Below are positions 23,723-32,422 of a DNA stretch of 64,000 nucleotides, piece after piece. How positions within the stretch are numbered: the stretch's first letter is position 1; each line of letters begins with the position of its first letter. Made by a program: the position numbers and the translations under genes. This stretch comes from Ponticaulis sp. (GTDB lineage Bacteria; Pseudomonadota; Alphaproteobacteria; Caulobacterales; Hyphomonadaceae), in the NCBI GenBank assembly GCA_002692725.1, contig NZLU01000067.1, positions 62,001 to 126,000 of the forward strand. The letters are read 5' to 3'. Under the pieces are notes generated by a model, which was not told the DNA's origin, searched no databases, and saw only the letters and a list, made by a program, of their open reading frames with translations.

Positions 23723-25242
23723 GGCTGACCTCCTGGAAAGGCAACGCTCGCCGCACCATCAGTCATCGTCGTGATCAAAGAGGCATCCAGTCCGAAATAG
23801 ATGTTTGCAAGTGCCAGTATCCAGAGCGGAATGAGCAGAAGTACTGGCGCCTCCTTCACATTCATCTGGGCCGGTCCCGGGGTTTTGAAGAAGGCTGATT
23901 CCAGAATTCGACCGACATAGAGCACGGCCAGAACCGAACTGATAGCGAGGACGACCACAGCCCACCACCAGCCTTCAACCAGCGCCGCTTTGAACAGCGC
24001 AACCTTGGAGAGGAAACCCGCTGTCAAAGGCACGCCAACCAGGCTGAGCGCAGCAATTGCGAGCGCTGTCAGTGTCCATGGCGCCTTACGGGCAACACCG
24101 GCAAAGTCTTTGAGCTGCGACGATCCCAGGCTCAACAGAACACCACCGATCGCCATGAAGAGCGACGCCTTCATCATCGCATGGTTGAACAGATGGAACA
24201 GACCCGCCGATAAGCCTGCTTCGGTCGCAAGCGAGAGGCCGAAAAGCATATAACCGACTTGCGCAACCGATGAATATGCCAGCATGCGCTTGATATCGGT
24301 CTGGAAGACCGCCTGGAAAGAACACGCAATCGCGGCGATAGCGGCCAAGGGTGCGAGCACCCAGGTGAAAATCACCTGCTGGAAGTCGAGCTCGGGTGAA
24401 TAGACCGAAAACAAGAGACGGACGAGCGCATAAAACGCCACTTTGGTCGCTGTGGCCGACAGGAAGACGGTCACAAAGCCGGGTGCATAGGCATAGGCAT
24501 TCGGCAGCCATTGGTGCAGCGGGAAGACCGCGGCTTTCAGCGCCAATCCGACCACGATAAACGCAAACGCCGCGTGAACCGTCCGGCTGTCAGACAGCTC
24601 GGGAATGCGGCTGGCAATGTCGGCCATGTTGAGCGTGCCGGTCGCGGCGTACAGGAAACCGATCCCGATGACATAGAAGGTCGCGCCCAAAGAGCCCATA
24701 ATGAGGTAATTAAAGGCCGCATGATAAGCGCGTCGGTCCTTCAGCCCACCCAAAGCCACAAGCACATAGGTGGAAATTGAGGATATCTCGAGGAAGACGA
24801 ACAAATTGAACGCGTCGCCAGTGATCGCAACGCCCAGAAGGCCCGCAAAGCACAGCATATAGGCCGTAAGAAAGAGCGATCGCTTCTCTTCAGGGATCTC
24901 TTTCACCATAGTCGGCATGGCATAGAGCGTCGCCAGCGTTCCGATGACCGAAACCAGAAGCAGGATCGGTGCATTCATCTTGTCGACAGCGAATTCAATT
25001 CCCAGCGGAGGCGCCCAACCACCCAGCGCATAGCTGATCGGCTCGCCATTGAAGACCAGATCCACCAGACCAAGCGCACAAATGCCGGAGCACAAAATGC
25101 TGAACAGAGCCAGCGCCCAGGCCACACGCCAGTTCGGCATGGCCGCTGCGACAGGCGCGAGCAGCATTGGAATTGCCGGCACCAGCACCGGCAAATGTCG
25201 GACAATCCCGTCCGGAAGCAGAGAAGCTATCTCAATCGGCAT
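23719..25242 (-). CDS. Mrp antiporter subunit D (first of three NuoL/M/N-type subunits)
   Basis: A 507-residue polytopic subunit of the MrpD/NuoM/N family. The conserved glutamate is in LFVFLEISSISTYVLVAL and the lysine in LALKAAVFPLHQWLPNAYAY; the second half contains LAYSSVAQVGYMLFGLSL and HAMMKASLFMAIG, typical for the family. It follows mrpC after two bases and overlaps the next large subunit by four. Of the three, its position directly after mrpC makes it the best positional equivalent of classical MrpD. Confidence 0.88.
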   Translation of the reverse strand: MPIEIASLLPDGIVRHLPVLVPAIPMLLAPVAAAMPNWRVAWALALFSILCSGICALGLVDLVFNGEPISYALGGWAPPLGIEFAVDKMNAPILLLVSVIGTLATLYAMPTMVKEIPEEKRSLFLTAYMLCFAGLLGVAITGDAFNLFVFLEISSISTYVLVALGGLKDRRAYHAAFNYLIMGSLGATFYVIGIGFLYAATGTLNMADIASRIPELSDSRTVHAAFAFIVVGLALKAAVFPLHQWLPNAYAYAPGFVTVFLSATATKVAFYALVRLLFSVYSPELDFQQVIFTWVLAPLAAIAAIACSFQAVFQTDIKRMLAYSSVAQVGYMLFGLSLATEAGLSAGLFHLFNHAMMKASLFMAIGGVLLSLGSSQLKDFAGVARKAPWTLTALAIAALSLVGVPLTAGFLSKVALFKAALVEGWWWAVVVLAISSVLAVLYVGRILESAFFKTPGPAQMNVKEAPVLLLIPLWILALANIYFGLDASLITTMTDGAASVAFPGGQP

Positions 25243-25244
25243 GA

Positions 25245-25841
25245 TCAGGCAGGCTCCGCTGACGCTTCAGTTTCGGCATGTTCAATGTCTTTTTCGCGGA
25301 GTTCGTCGATCTCGATCGTCCCATAGGATTCCCGGATCCGAACAATGATGGCGAGACCAACCGCCAGCGTCGCAACACCGACCACAATCGCGGTCAGGAT
25401 CAGAACGTGCGGCAATGGATTGGAATAGATTTCCTGCAGCGGCTCACCGCCCACATGTCCCGGCTCAATATGGCCATCAACAAAGGGGCGCCCCAGCTCG
25501 TCGACAGCCTGTTCGGCATGGTCAGCCGCGCCATGATCACCCGCTTCACCATGGCCTGCATCCGCCGCACCGTGACCGGCTTCCGCGCCGTGCCCGCCGC
25601 CATGATCACCCTCACCATGACCACCATGGTCTTTCGGATAGTCACGACCGAACAGGATGGGCGCAGAACCGCCCGAAATCTTGCCGAGTGTAACGTAGAA
25701 CAGAAATACAGAAGTCTGAAAAACCGACAGACCCACCATCCGTTTGATCATGTTTCCGGCTTGGAAGGTCACATAAAGACCAACCATCATCAGAAGAATG
25801 ATCGCCCAGTAATTATATCGCTCGAAGATGAACTCGGCCAT
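25245..25841 (-). CDS. mrpC: Mrp antiporter subunit C (NuoK-type) with a histidine-rich insert
   Basis: A 198-residue MrpC/MnhC (NuoK-like) subunit. The family normally has three membrane helices and about 110-120 residues. Here helix 1 (YWAIILLMMVGLYVTFQAGN), helix 2 (VGLSVFQTSVFLFYVTLG) and helix 3 (VLILTAIVVGVATLAVGLAI) are present, but an insert of about 70 residues separates helices 2 and 3. Residues 72-108 carry eight histidines in a Gly/Ala/Asp background (DHGGHGEGDHGGGHG). This could bind metal or act as a flexible pH-sensitive loop. The insert lies where the family has a short loop. The C-terminal tail is acidic. Confidence 0.88.
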   Translation of the reverse strand: MAEFIFERYNYWAIILLMMVGLYVTFQAGNMIKRMVGLSVFQTSVFLFYVTLGKISGGSAPILFGRDYPKDHGGHGEGDHGGGHGAEAGHGAADAGHGEAGDHGAADHAEQAVDELGRPFVDGHIEPGHVGGEPLQEIYSNPLPHVLILTAIVVGVATLAVGLAIIVRIRESYGTIEIDELREKDIEHAETEASAEPA

Positions 25842-25844
25842 GGT

Positions 25845-26297
25845 CTACCAGTCCTCGTCATCAATTTCCGGCGCGCGGCCGGCAAAGGCATAGAAAATTG
25901 TCAGCATGCTTCCGGCAACCGCAAACAGAACGCCGATTTCGATCAGAATAATGCCGATATGCTGTCCCCAATGGCCATCCGGCCCCTCTTCAATGACAAA
26001 GTCATAATCGAGGAAATTGCCGCCATTAATCATGGTCCATACGCCGACCGAGCCATAGATCAGAAAGCCCGAGCCCGCGAGCAAACGTGCGAACACAGGC
26101 GGGATTTTCACCATGGCATCCACGACGCCGAAGATCAGTGCATAAAGGATCACCCCCACTGCGATGATCACGCCAGCCTGGAAGCCGCCGCCCGGCGACA
26201 GCTCGCCATGGAACTGAACATACAGCGCATACAGCACGATAATCGGGATCAGAAACTTCGCTGTAACCCGGAGAATAACGTGATGGTCAGGGTTCAT
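25845..26297 (-). CDS. mrpB: Mrp antiporter subunit B
   Basis: A 150-residue MrpB/MnhB with four membrane helices. The hallmark is YVQFHGELSPGGGFQAGVII, followed by ILIEIGVLFAVAGSMLTIFY. It follows the MrpA-C-type gene with a four-base overlap and precedes mrpC by three bases. The acidic C terminus (PEIDDEDW) is short. In Mrp complexes MrpB is essential for function with MrpA. Confidence 0.92.
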   Translation of the reverse strand: MNPDHHVILRVTAKFLIPIIVLYALYVQFHGELSPGGGFQAGVIIAVGVILYALIFGVVDAMVKIPPVFARLLAGSGFLIYGSVGVWTMINGGNFLDYDFVIEEGPDGHWGQHIGIILIEIGVLFAVAGSMLTIFYAFAGRAPEIDDEDW

Positions 26298-26905
26298 TTC
26301 TTACCCCCGATCTTTTTTGAAAGTGTCGCCGCCAGAGACCGTTCGCCAAAGCCAAGCAACAGCGCAACCGCCACACCGGCAATAAAGACAACACCGACCT
26401 CGCCAAAGGTATCAAACCCACGATAGCTTGCCAGAACCGAGGTCACGACGTTCGGAATGCCGATATCACCATAATTGCGCTGCAGAAACTCCTGCGCGAG
26501 ATAGACATTTGCCGGCGAATTCGGGTCACCAAAGCCTGGCAGATCAATGGTTGCATAGATCAGGACCGCGCCCGTAATCACACACACCAGAATGGGGGCA
26601 ACGCGCTTGAGCGGCTTGTCCGCCTTGGCCGTCCGCACGGTGAGCAGCATGGCACCGAGCAGAAGCGCGGTGGATATACCCGCGCCAACAGCGGCCTCAG
26701 TGAAGCCAACATCCACCGCGTCCACAATCACAAACCAGGTTGCCGATAGAAGGCTGTAAACACCTGACAACATCACTAGCGCGAACAAGCTCCGCAGGCG
26801 CGCAATGGCAATCGCCGTCATGCCCATCATGGAGAGGACGGCAATGTCGATCAGCAGGACAGCCAGATCGGCATGGGCGGTCATGGATTGAGCGTCTTCA
26901 GTCAT
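26294..26905 (-). CDS. Stand-alone MrpA C-terminal module (MbhD/MbhE-like, DUF4040)
   Basis: A 203-residue membrane protein equal to the C-terminal part of classical MrpA. The DUF4040/MbhD part is visible as SLFALVMLSGVYSLLSATWF and VDVGFTEAAVGAGISTALLL, and the MbhE-like part as NVVTSVLASYRGFDTFGEVG. The NuoL-like N-terminal part of MrpA is not in this gene; it may be represented by one of the three large subunits encoded further down. This split and the order E-F-G-A(C)-B-C-D match the organisation of Mbh/Mbs-type complexes and some group-2 Mrp operons. Overlaps both neighbours by four bases. Confidence 0.85.
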   Translation of the reverse strand: MTEDAQSMTAHADLAVLLIDIAVLSMMGMTAIAIARLRSLFALVMLSGVYSLLSATWFVIVDAVDVGFTEAAVGAGISTALLLGAMLLTVRTAKADKPLKRVAPILVCVITGAVLIYATIDLPGFGDPNSPANVYLAQEFLQRNYGDIGIPNVVTSVLASYRGFDTFGEVGVVFIAGVAVALLLGFGERSLAATLSKKIGGKK

Positions 26906-27288
26906 GCCTCACCTTCATCAGATGTATTGGCGCCATCACGTCCCAGTTTACCGACCAGCGGCTCGAGCCCGGCGGTATAGGCCGCATTCGCAATGGCGTG
27001 CGCGCTTGTCGGGCCGGTGAGCACCAGGAACAGCGCGATCAGGAAAAGTTTCACCACAACCGGGAAGCCGGTCGCCAGGAACATCATGCCGAACAACAGT
27101 GTCAGCGCGCCCAGCGAGTCCGTCACACTGGCCGCGTGCAGCCGGGTATAGAAATCAGGGAAGCGGATCACGCCAACTGCCGCGATCACGGTCATCACGC
27201 CGCCAATCAGGCAGAGAACGCCGCCCAGCCAGTGGCGCCAGGTCGCATCAGACAAAATCTCAAGTACGGAAGTCAGAAGCTCGCTCAT
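26902..27288 (-). CDS. mrpG: Mrp antiporter subunit G
   Basis: A 128-residue MrpG/MnhG/PhaG subunit with three membrane helices. The signature is IAAVGVIRFPDFYTRLHAAS followed by VTDSLGALTLLFGMMF and LFLIALFLVLTGPTSAHAIA. The C-terminal tail is hydrophilic. The start overlaps mrpF by four bases and the stop overlaps the following gene by four. Confidence 0.92.
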   Translation of the reverse strand: MSELLTSVLEILSDATWRHWLGGVLCLIGGVMTVIAAVGVIRFPDFYTRLHAASVTDSLGALTLLFGMMFLATGFPVVVKLFLIALFLVLTGPTSAHAIANAAYTAGLEPLVGKLGRDGANTSDEGEA

Positions 27289-27590
27289 TTTGCCCGCCCC
27301 GCTTTCTTGCCCTCAGGTTTGATCAGCGAAATCTGGAATGACCGGTAGCGGAAGAATTTCAGAATGGCGATTGTGGAGACAAAGTTGATCAGCGCATAGA
27401 GCAGCGCAATGTCGAGAAAATCAGGACGCCCCATCATAAAGCCGACCAGCGCCAGCAGCACAACGATCTTTGTTCCGACGGAGTTCACTGCCAGCACGCG
27501 ATCATAGAGCGAGGGCCCGGTAAACAACCGGATCAGCAAAAGTGTAATGGAAACGAAGATGGCGATCGCTGCCGCAGACAGAAGCGTCAT
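27285..27590 (-). CDS. mrpF: Mrp antiporter subunit F
   Basis: A 101-residue MrpF/MnhF with three membrane helices. The family motif GPSLYDRVLAVNSVGTKIVV is complete with its conserved Asp, then RPDFLDIALLYALINFVSTI. The C terminus is strongly basic (IKPEGKKAGRAK). It overlaps both neighbours by four bases. Confidence 0.92.
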   Translation of the reverse strand: MTLLSAAAIAIFVSITLLLIRLFTGPSLYDRVLAVNSVGTKIVVLLALVGFMMGRPDFLDIALLYALINFVSTIAILKFFRYRSFQISLIKPEGKKAGRAK

Positions 27591-28087
27591 TTGCCTTTCC
27601 CCTTCTTCCCGGAGCGGCCATCCCCTGCGATAGACGCCCGGCGGTCCATTTCGTCAAATGATTCGGGCTGAGCGTTCGCTTCGTACAGGCCATGCACCAG
27701 AAGGACATTGTCATCCACCCGCAAGGTCACCGTCCCGGGTGTCAACGTGATGGAATTTGCAAAAATGACCTTTGCGAGATCAGATCGGCAGGTTGAATTC
27801 ACTTTGACCAGTGTCGGCTCGATATCCAGGTCCGGCGACAAAATGGCTTTGATCACCGTCAGATTGGATTTCACGATTTCGCCGATCAGGTATGGCGTAT
27901 AGAGCAGAAAACCGAAAATGCGATGATAGGGCGAAGTCTCACGGTCCTTCAGCCCCAGCCGCATGGCGGCCATCACAGAAATGAAAATGGAGATCGCGCC
28001 CAAAGAGAGGACGAGCGGGTCGGAAACGAATGACATCCCCCACCACAACAACGTCAAAGCTGTCGCTAAGCCCAACACGTAAATCAC
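27587..28087 (-). CDS. mrpE: Mrp antiporter subunit E
   Basis: A 166-residue MrpE/MnhE, first gene of the operon. Two N-terminal membrane helices are followed by YTPYLIGEIVKSNLTVIKAI, the family hallmark, and then the cytoplasmic ferredoxin-like part, with FANSITLTPGTVTLRVDDNV. The C-terminal tail is basic and Gly/Lys-rich (SGKKGKGK). The frame starts with GTG at 28087, with AAGGGAAGG about ten bases upstream. The promoter should lie in 28088-28231, but no strong -35/-10 pair stands out. Confidence 0.9.
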   Translation of the reverse strand: MIYVLGLATALTLLWWGMSFVSDPLVLSLGAISIFISVMAAMRLGLKDRETSPYHRIFGFLLYTPYLIGEIVKSNLTVIKAILSPDLDIEPTLVKVNSTCRSDLAKVIFANSITLTPGTVTLRVDDNVLLVHGLYEANAQPESFDEMDRRASIAGDGRSGKKGKGK

Positions 28088-28231
28088 GCGCCCAGCACCT
28101 TCCCTTCAGAACCAACTCAGAGGCCATGTCCTAAAGGCTCTGATCCGCCTTGACCAGAAGGTTCGGTAAGATTCTCACGAAATTTTCAGGAGTGGTGGAT
28201 TTCAGACCGTTTCACGGTCGGCCTACCGTGT

Positions 28232-29449
28232 TTAGTCGTCTTTATTGGAGCCAAATACGAGATGTGCGGTCCGCCGCGACGTCGAATATCTCTTCAAATC
28301 TTCCTCCGAACCGGGGTCCGGCGCGCCAGATTGTGCACGGAAGCTCGTGGAAAGCGACCAGTTCCAATAACGCAGAGTTGTCTGCGCCTTGGCGACACTC
28401 ATCATCTCGAAGATTTCCTTGATTCGCTCATATTGTGGGTGGAGCACGCCCGGGCCAATCTCGGTCGGCCGCTTTAGGGCGCTCCAGAGGCGCATGAGAT
28501 AATGGCGCTTTAGGCCCGTCCCCTTGCACAGCACGGCGAGCGCTTCCCCGCCTGGATCCGTCAGAATTTTCGCTGCCGTCACGGGTTTCACGCCCGCAAG
28601 ATGGCCGATTTCCTGAGCCATTTTTCGGTTAAGGCCTGTTTCCTCGGCCTCTTCAATCGCTTCTTCCAGACTGTTAAACGGACTACGCTCAATCGCGGCA
28701 CGATTTCGCTGGCGACGTTCGATCAGCTGCAGCGTTTTGCGCGCAACGGGATCCGCCCAGTTTTCAGCCGCCGCCATGCCAAACACATCACCGCAAATGT
28801 CGATCAGCTCCGATCGGTCTGCCGAAAATTTCATCAGAATGGTGCGACGCTCTTCGGGCCCGGACCACCAGAACATGGTCATGGCATGGCTTGGCGTCAT
28901 TTCTTCGCGTTCGATCAGAAGCGGACACATCTCACTGCTATCGCGCGACAAGATCAAAAGCTGATCCATCGCCGTTTCCGAAAGGAATGAGCGACGAGAC
29001 CGCAGCATTTCGAGAATGGCCGGGATGTGTTCCAGCTCCACCAGCGCATCACAAACCGCCGGCGAAAGAGTCTTCCGTCGCGCAATGGCTTCGGCATGGG
29101 TCACAGGCGAACGCTTCAAAATATAGTTCAGGTCAGAATCGTCGAATGACGCGTTCTGCTCCAACAAGTCTCTGGCAACATCAATCGAACATCCGCCCAG
29201 ATATCTCAAAACCCGTCGCGGCGCTTCCTGCGTCGGGATCAGGCGTTTGGCGCAGAAAATCCGATCTTCATCATCGGCTTCAAACAGCATTTCGAGCAGA
29301 ATATCGCCGGCCATAGACCGGTCATGTGGCGGAATGCGGGAGGATGGCATCGCCACCACGTCGATCAGACGGCGCAGCAAGGTTGCACGTGCGCGGCGCG
29401 GAAGCGCATCGACCGTTTCTGAAAGGATTAGAGCAGGATCTGAAGCCAT
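28232..29449 (-). CDS. DUF2336 family protein
   Basis: A 405-residue cytoplasmic, all-helical protein matching the alphaproteobacterial DUF2336 family. Family-like stretches are LSPAVCDALVELEHIPAILE, LLILSRDSSEMCPLLIEREE and TPSHAMTMFWWSGPEERRTI. The sequence looks like a HEAT-like repeat array through residue 330, with an extended C terminus. No catalytic motif is apparent and the role is unknown. It stands between the start of the Mrp operon and a small membrane protein gene, both also on the minus strand. Confidence 0.8.
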   Translation of the reverse strand: MASDPALILSETVDALPRRARATLLRRLIDVVAMPSSRIPPHDRSMAGDILLEMLFEADDEDRIFCAKRLIPTQEAPRRVLRYLGGCSIDVARDLLEQNASFDDSDLNYILKRSPVTHAEAIARRKTLSPAVCDALVELEHIPAILEMLRSRRSFLSETAMDQLLILSRDSSEMCPLLIEREEMTPSHAMTMFWWSGPEERRTILMKFSADRSELIDICGDVFGMAAAENWADPVARKTLQLIERRQRNRAAIERSPFNSLEEAIEEAEETGLNRKMAQEIGHLAGVKPVTAAKILTDPGGEALAVLCKGTGLKRHYLMRLWSALKRPTEIGPGVLHPQYERIKEIFEMMSVAKAQTTLRYWNWSLSTSFRAQSGAPDPGSEEDLKRYSTSRRTAHLVFGSNKDD

Positions 29450-29565
29450 GTACCCATCTCGGAATTGGACTCCATCCTATCTGAAAATCTCTTAACAAGC
29501 TCTCACCTGATCTGCGCTAAATGTCAGGAACCGACGCGCAATGACTTGAAGCAAAGCCGGGATTC

Positions 29566-30024
29566 TTAACCAGAGCGGGTTTTCCGGTCAGGATGCACCC
29601 AGATCAAGAGGGCTGCGGCGGTCAACACGGCCATGGTGAGATAAAACTGTGAGCCCTCATCCAACGTCTCGCTGGTCGCGGACTGCGCGAGTTCAACACT
29701 TCCCCAGGGTGAAACCTGCGCCGCAAGTAATACGCCGCAACACACCCCCGTGAGCCCCGCGCCAAACCGTCTGAGTGGCGAAAACACCATGGCCAGCGCG
29801 GCCAGAAGCAGCGCACAGCCCAACCCGACACGCAAAGTCGGTTCGAATAATTCAATCCCGGAGCGTTCGGCCAGCATGGCAAACACGATATGCTCGCCCG
29901 GCAGATCATACAGCAGAACAAACCCATCCTTCGGGTTTGGCCAGGGGTGGAGCGTCCAGTGCAGGATCACCGCAATCAGGAAAACCGCCAGAACAAGGCT
30001 CAACAGATGACGCAAACCTCTCAT
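29566..30024 (-). CDS. Small polytopic membrane protein of unknown function
   Basis: A 152-residue protein with four predicted membrane helices: LLSLVLAVFLIAVILHW, VGLGCALLLAALAMVF, FGAGLTGVCCGVLLAA and TMAVLTAAALLIWV. The hairpin connecting helices 1 and 2 has HPWPNPKDGFVLLYDLPGEH. No family recognised. Adjacent genes do not suggest a role. Confidence 0.55.
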   Translation of the reverse strand: MRGLRHLLSLVLAVFLIAVILHWTLHPWPNPKDGFVLLYDLPGEHIVFAMLAERSGIELFEPTLRVGLGCALLLAALAMVFSPLRRFGAGLTGVCCGVLLAAQVSPWGSVELAQSATSETLDEGSQFYLTMAVLTAAALLIWVHPDRKTRSG

Positions 30025-30165
30025 TATCCTAGCTGGCGCTCCTTCATGCTTCTGCCATAACGATAAGGTGGTGCGTCATTCCGAGTCACGCCCTCCTGCT
30101 GACAATTGTCTTGCTTCATGGCATCGCTGAGTCAAAGCTCCTTTGTGTAGAGTGTCGGGAAACAT

Positions 30166-31566
30166 ATGAGCCAAGAGTTTGATAAGCTTGATCGCGAAGT
30201 GATGGAGGGCGCAAGCTCGCCCCTTTCCGGACTGGACTCGGCCTTGAAAGCTGGTCAGATTTTGCGTCAGCGACGAGTGTCCCGTCATGTCTCGCGCGAG
30301 CTCCCTGCTTATCTCATCGTGCAGTCCTGCTGGTTCATGGCCTTTGGCCTCCAGATGGTTCTGTTTCCCTATCTCATCACGATTAAACTCGGCCTGAACG
30401 GCACCCAGCTCGGCATTGCCAATATGGCGCTGGCCGCCCCCTCAGTGATTTTCCTCCTGATTGGCGGTGTCGTCGCAGAGCGCGCCGATGGCAAACGCAT
30501 GCTGATGCTGCTCCATGCCCTCGCCGCCTTCCCGGCGCTGATGCTGGCCTTTGCGGTGCATGAGAACTGGCTCGCCTATCTTCTCATGGTCGCTTATGGC
30601 GTGGCCATGGGCACACTCGGCGCATTCATGATGCCGGCGCGCGATTCCATCCTGAACGAAGTCGTGGACAGGCGCGTGCGGACAGGGTCTGGCGTCACAC
30701 TTCAGCGCGGTGTCGCCTTTGCCACCCTCGCCCAGTTCGCCGCCCAGATTATCGGCATCATCATTGGCGGCTATGCCGATAAAGCAACAAAAATGCCCGG
30801 CTTTATGGGCGGGTTTGCCATTGGTCCGATCTCGTCTGAGCACCTCCTATACTTCCAGGCGGCGATTGTCGCTTTTGGCGCCGTCGCAGCCCTCTGGCTC
30901 GCGCGCGGTCGCCGCGTCCTGACTGGTCGAACCGGCCTCACGGCCGCCTTTGGCGATATGGCAGATGGCTTCAGAACAGTAAGACGGAACCCCAAACTCC
31001 TCGCCATGACGGCCAGCATGTTCGGCGTTGGCATTTTCGTCATCGGCTCATTTCTTGTTGTTCTGCCCATCATCAACAAAATGGTCTTCAATCTCGGGCC
31101 CGATGGCATTCGCGATATGTATATGACCTTCTGGTTCGGTGCCTTCGTGTCTTCCGCTGTCCTGTCAGTCTTCAAGAACATCAAACGGCCCGGCCGTTTC
31201 CTGCTGACCGCACAATTCCTCGGTTCAATGGTGATCCTGGTCATGCTCTGGGAAGGCATCAAAGACTATCACCAGATTTTCCTCGCAATCGTCTTCATCT
31301 GGGGTCTGGCAGGTGGCGTCTCCATCGCCATGAGCCGCTCCATCGTTCAGGCCGCTGCCCCGAAAGACCAGCTCGCCCGCGTGCTCTCCATCTACCAGCT
31401 TGGCTTTATGGCGGGTGCGCCGATTGGCGCCTTCATCATGGGCATTGCGGTTGACGTCTTCGGCCCGCACAAAATCGCCGTCGTGCCCGCCCTCGGCATG
31501 GGCGTCATTGTCCTCTGGATGGTCTTCGCCTCACCAATCTGGAATCTCAAGGCGGAGGAGGTGTAG
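30166..31566 (+). CDS. Major facilitator superfamily transporter
   Basis: A 466-residue MFS protein with 12 membrane helices after a 45-residue hydrophilic N terminus. The loop 2-3 motif is present in degenerate form (GGVVAERADGKRMLMLLHA), and GAFMMPARDSILNEVVDRR follows helix 4, a pattern seen in the ENTS/EntS-like branch of exporters. The substrate is unknown. ATG 30166 has no strong ribosome binding site. The gene stands alone; repeats follow it. Confidence 0.85.
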   Translation: MSQEFDKLDREVMEGASSPLSGLDSALKAGQILRQRRVSRHVSRELPAYLIVQSCWFMAFGLQMVLFPYLITIKLGLNGTQLGIANMALAAPSVIFLLIGGVVAERADGKRMLMLLHALAAFPALMLAFAVHENWLAYLLMVAYGVAMGTLGAFMMPARDSILNEVVDRRVRTGSGVTLQRGVAFATLAQFAAQIIGIIIGGYADKATKMPGFMGGFAIGPISSEHLLYFQAAIVAFGAVAALWLARGRRVLTGRTGLTAAFGDMADGFRTVRRNPKLLAMTASMFGVGIFVIGSFLVVLPIINKMVFNLGPDGIRDMYMTFWFGAFVSSAVLSVFKNIKRPGRFLLTAQFLGSMVILVMLWEGIKDYHQIFLAIVFIWGLAGGVSIAMSRSIVQAAAPKDQLARVLSIYQLGFMAGAPIGAFIMGIAVDVFGPHKIAVVPALGMGVIVLWMVFASPIWNLKAEEV

Positions 31567-31710
31567 GGCATACTGAGGAATGAAGTTCCGCTAACTTTGT
31601 CGAGCGTTTTTTCTGGTGCATTGCTTCGCAGAAAGCACTCTACGACGAATCGGAGTTCCGCATTTCTGAGAGGAAGAAGGGCCGTTCTTGTTTTGAACGT
31701 ATGCGGACGC

Positions 31711-31752
31711 GCATTGCCCGTCGCCCGGTCGGGTTCTGTCGAGCTGCGCTCG
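31711..31752 (-). repeat. Dispersed palindromic repeat, copy 1 (inverted)
   Basis: On the minus strand this reads AGAACCCGACCGGGCGACGG and continues GCAATGCG. It shares the 22-23-base core with copies at 34318 and 43593. It lies in the gap between two convergent genes, the MFS gene and the gene ending at 31786. The rest of the 31567-31785 gap holds nothing I recognise, apart from the palindrome GGCCATGGCC. Confidence 0.65.
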
Positions 31753-31785
31753 GAATGTAGAGTAGGCCATGGCCCGCCTTACGCG

Positions 31786-32343
31786 TCAGCTGGTAGCGCT
31801 GACTTTGGCGAGTTTTCGTTTCTTTTTACCAAAACCCATCTTCCGGAACATGTCTTCTACGTCCGTTTTTAAACTGAGCCCCTCATTCTCGCCGCTATCG
31901 TCGATCAGGAGCTGCATGAGCGCTCCGGGCGACTGCGGATCAGACGGCGTGTCCGGCCACAGAATCGCTTCACGTTTCTTACACATGGCGGAGAAGTAAA
32001 ATTGCCAGGATTGAGTCTTCCATCCACCGATGGAGGTGAGCGCTCCAGCTGACGTTCCCGGGTTATCGACGATCGTCACAATGGCCTTTTGTTCGGTCTT
32101 CGTTGCCGGGTATGCCACGAAACTGTCCTGCACGCGTTCGGCCATGCTCATTGTCGATAGCTCGTCATAGCGCGCCTGCTTCTCTTCGACGGCAACATCA
32201 ATCAGCGCCTGAAGAACACGTTCAGCATTGCTGGCCTGCGCTTCCTTACCGTTGTCGCGCATGGCTTCGGCATTGAACCTGAGCTTTTCGCGATTTTCGG
32301 CTGACATGCCCGGCAGGCTGTCGATGACTTTGTCGATACTCAT
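31786..32343 (-). CDS. Uncharacterised protein in an accessory patch
   Basis: A protein of 185 residues (MSIDKVIDSLPGMSAENREK...) that looks like a real coding sequence, with an N-terminal helical region to about residue 70, a mixed central part (AIVTIVDNPGTSAGAL), and a strongly basic C terminus (KMGFGKKKRKLAKVS). No domain recognised. No ribosome binding site precedes ATG 32343; a GTG at 32373 would add ten residues. It may be read together with two smaller upstream genes on the same strand. The gene follows a repeat copy. Confidence 0.55.
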   Translation of the reverse strand: MSIDKVIDSLPGMSAENREKLRFNAEAMRDNGKEAQASNAERVLQALIDVAVEEKQARYDELSTMSMAERVQDSFVAYPATKTEQKAIVTIVDNPGTSAGALTSIGGWKTQSWQFYFSAMCKKREAILWPDTPSDPQSPGALMQLLIDDSGENEGLSLKTDVEDMFRKMGFGKKKRKLAKVSATS

Positions 32344-32422
32344 GAGGAGGATCCAATGCAATTTGAGAGACACGATTACGTCTGTGCGCCAGTCAGAGAT
32401 ACAGCGCCGGGGTGGGGAAAGG

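Noticed and set aside
25278..26426. A 382-codon open frame antisense to mrpC, mrpB and the MrpA module
   Set aside because: His/Arg/Asn-rich nonsense composition; the minus-strand frames are recognisable Mrp subunits.
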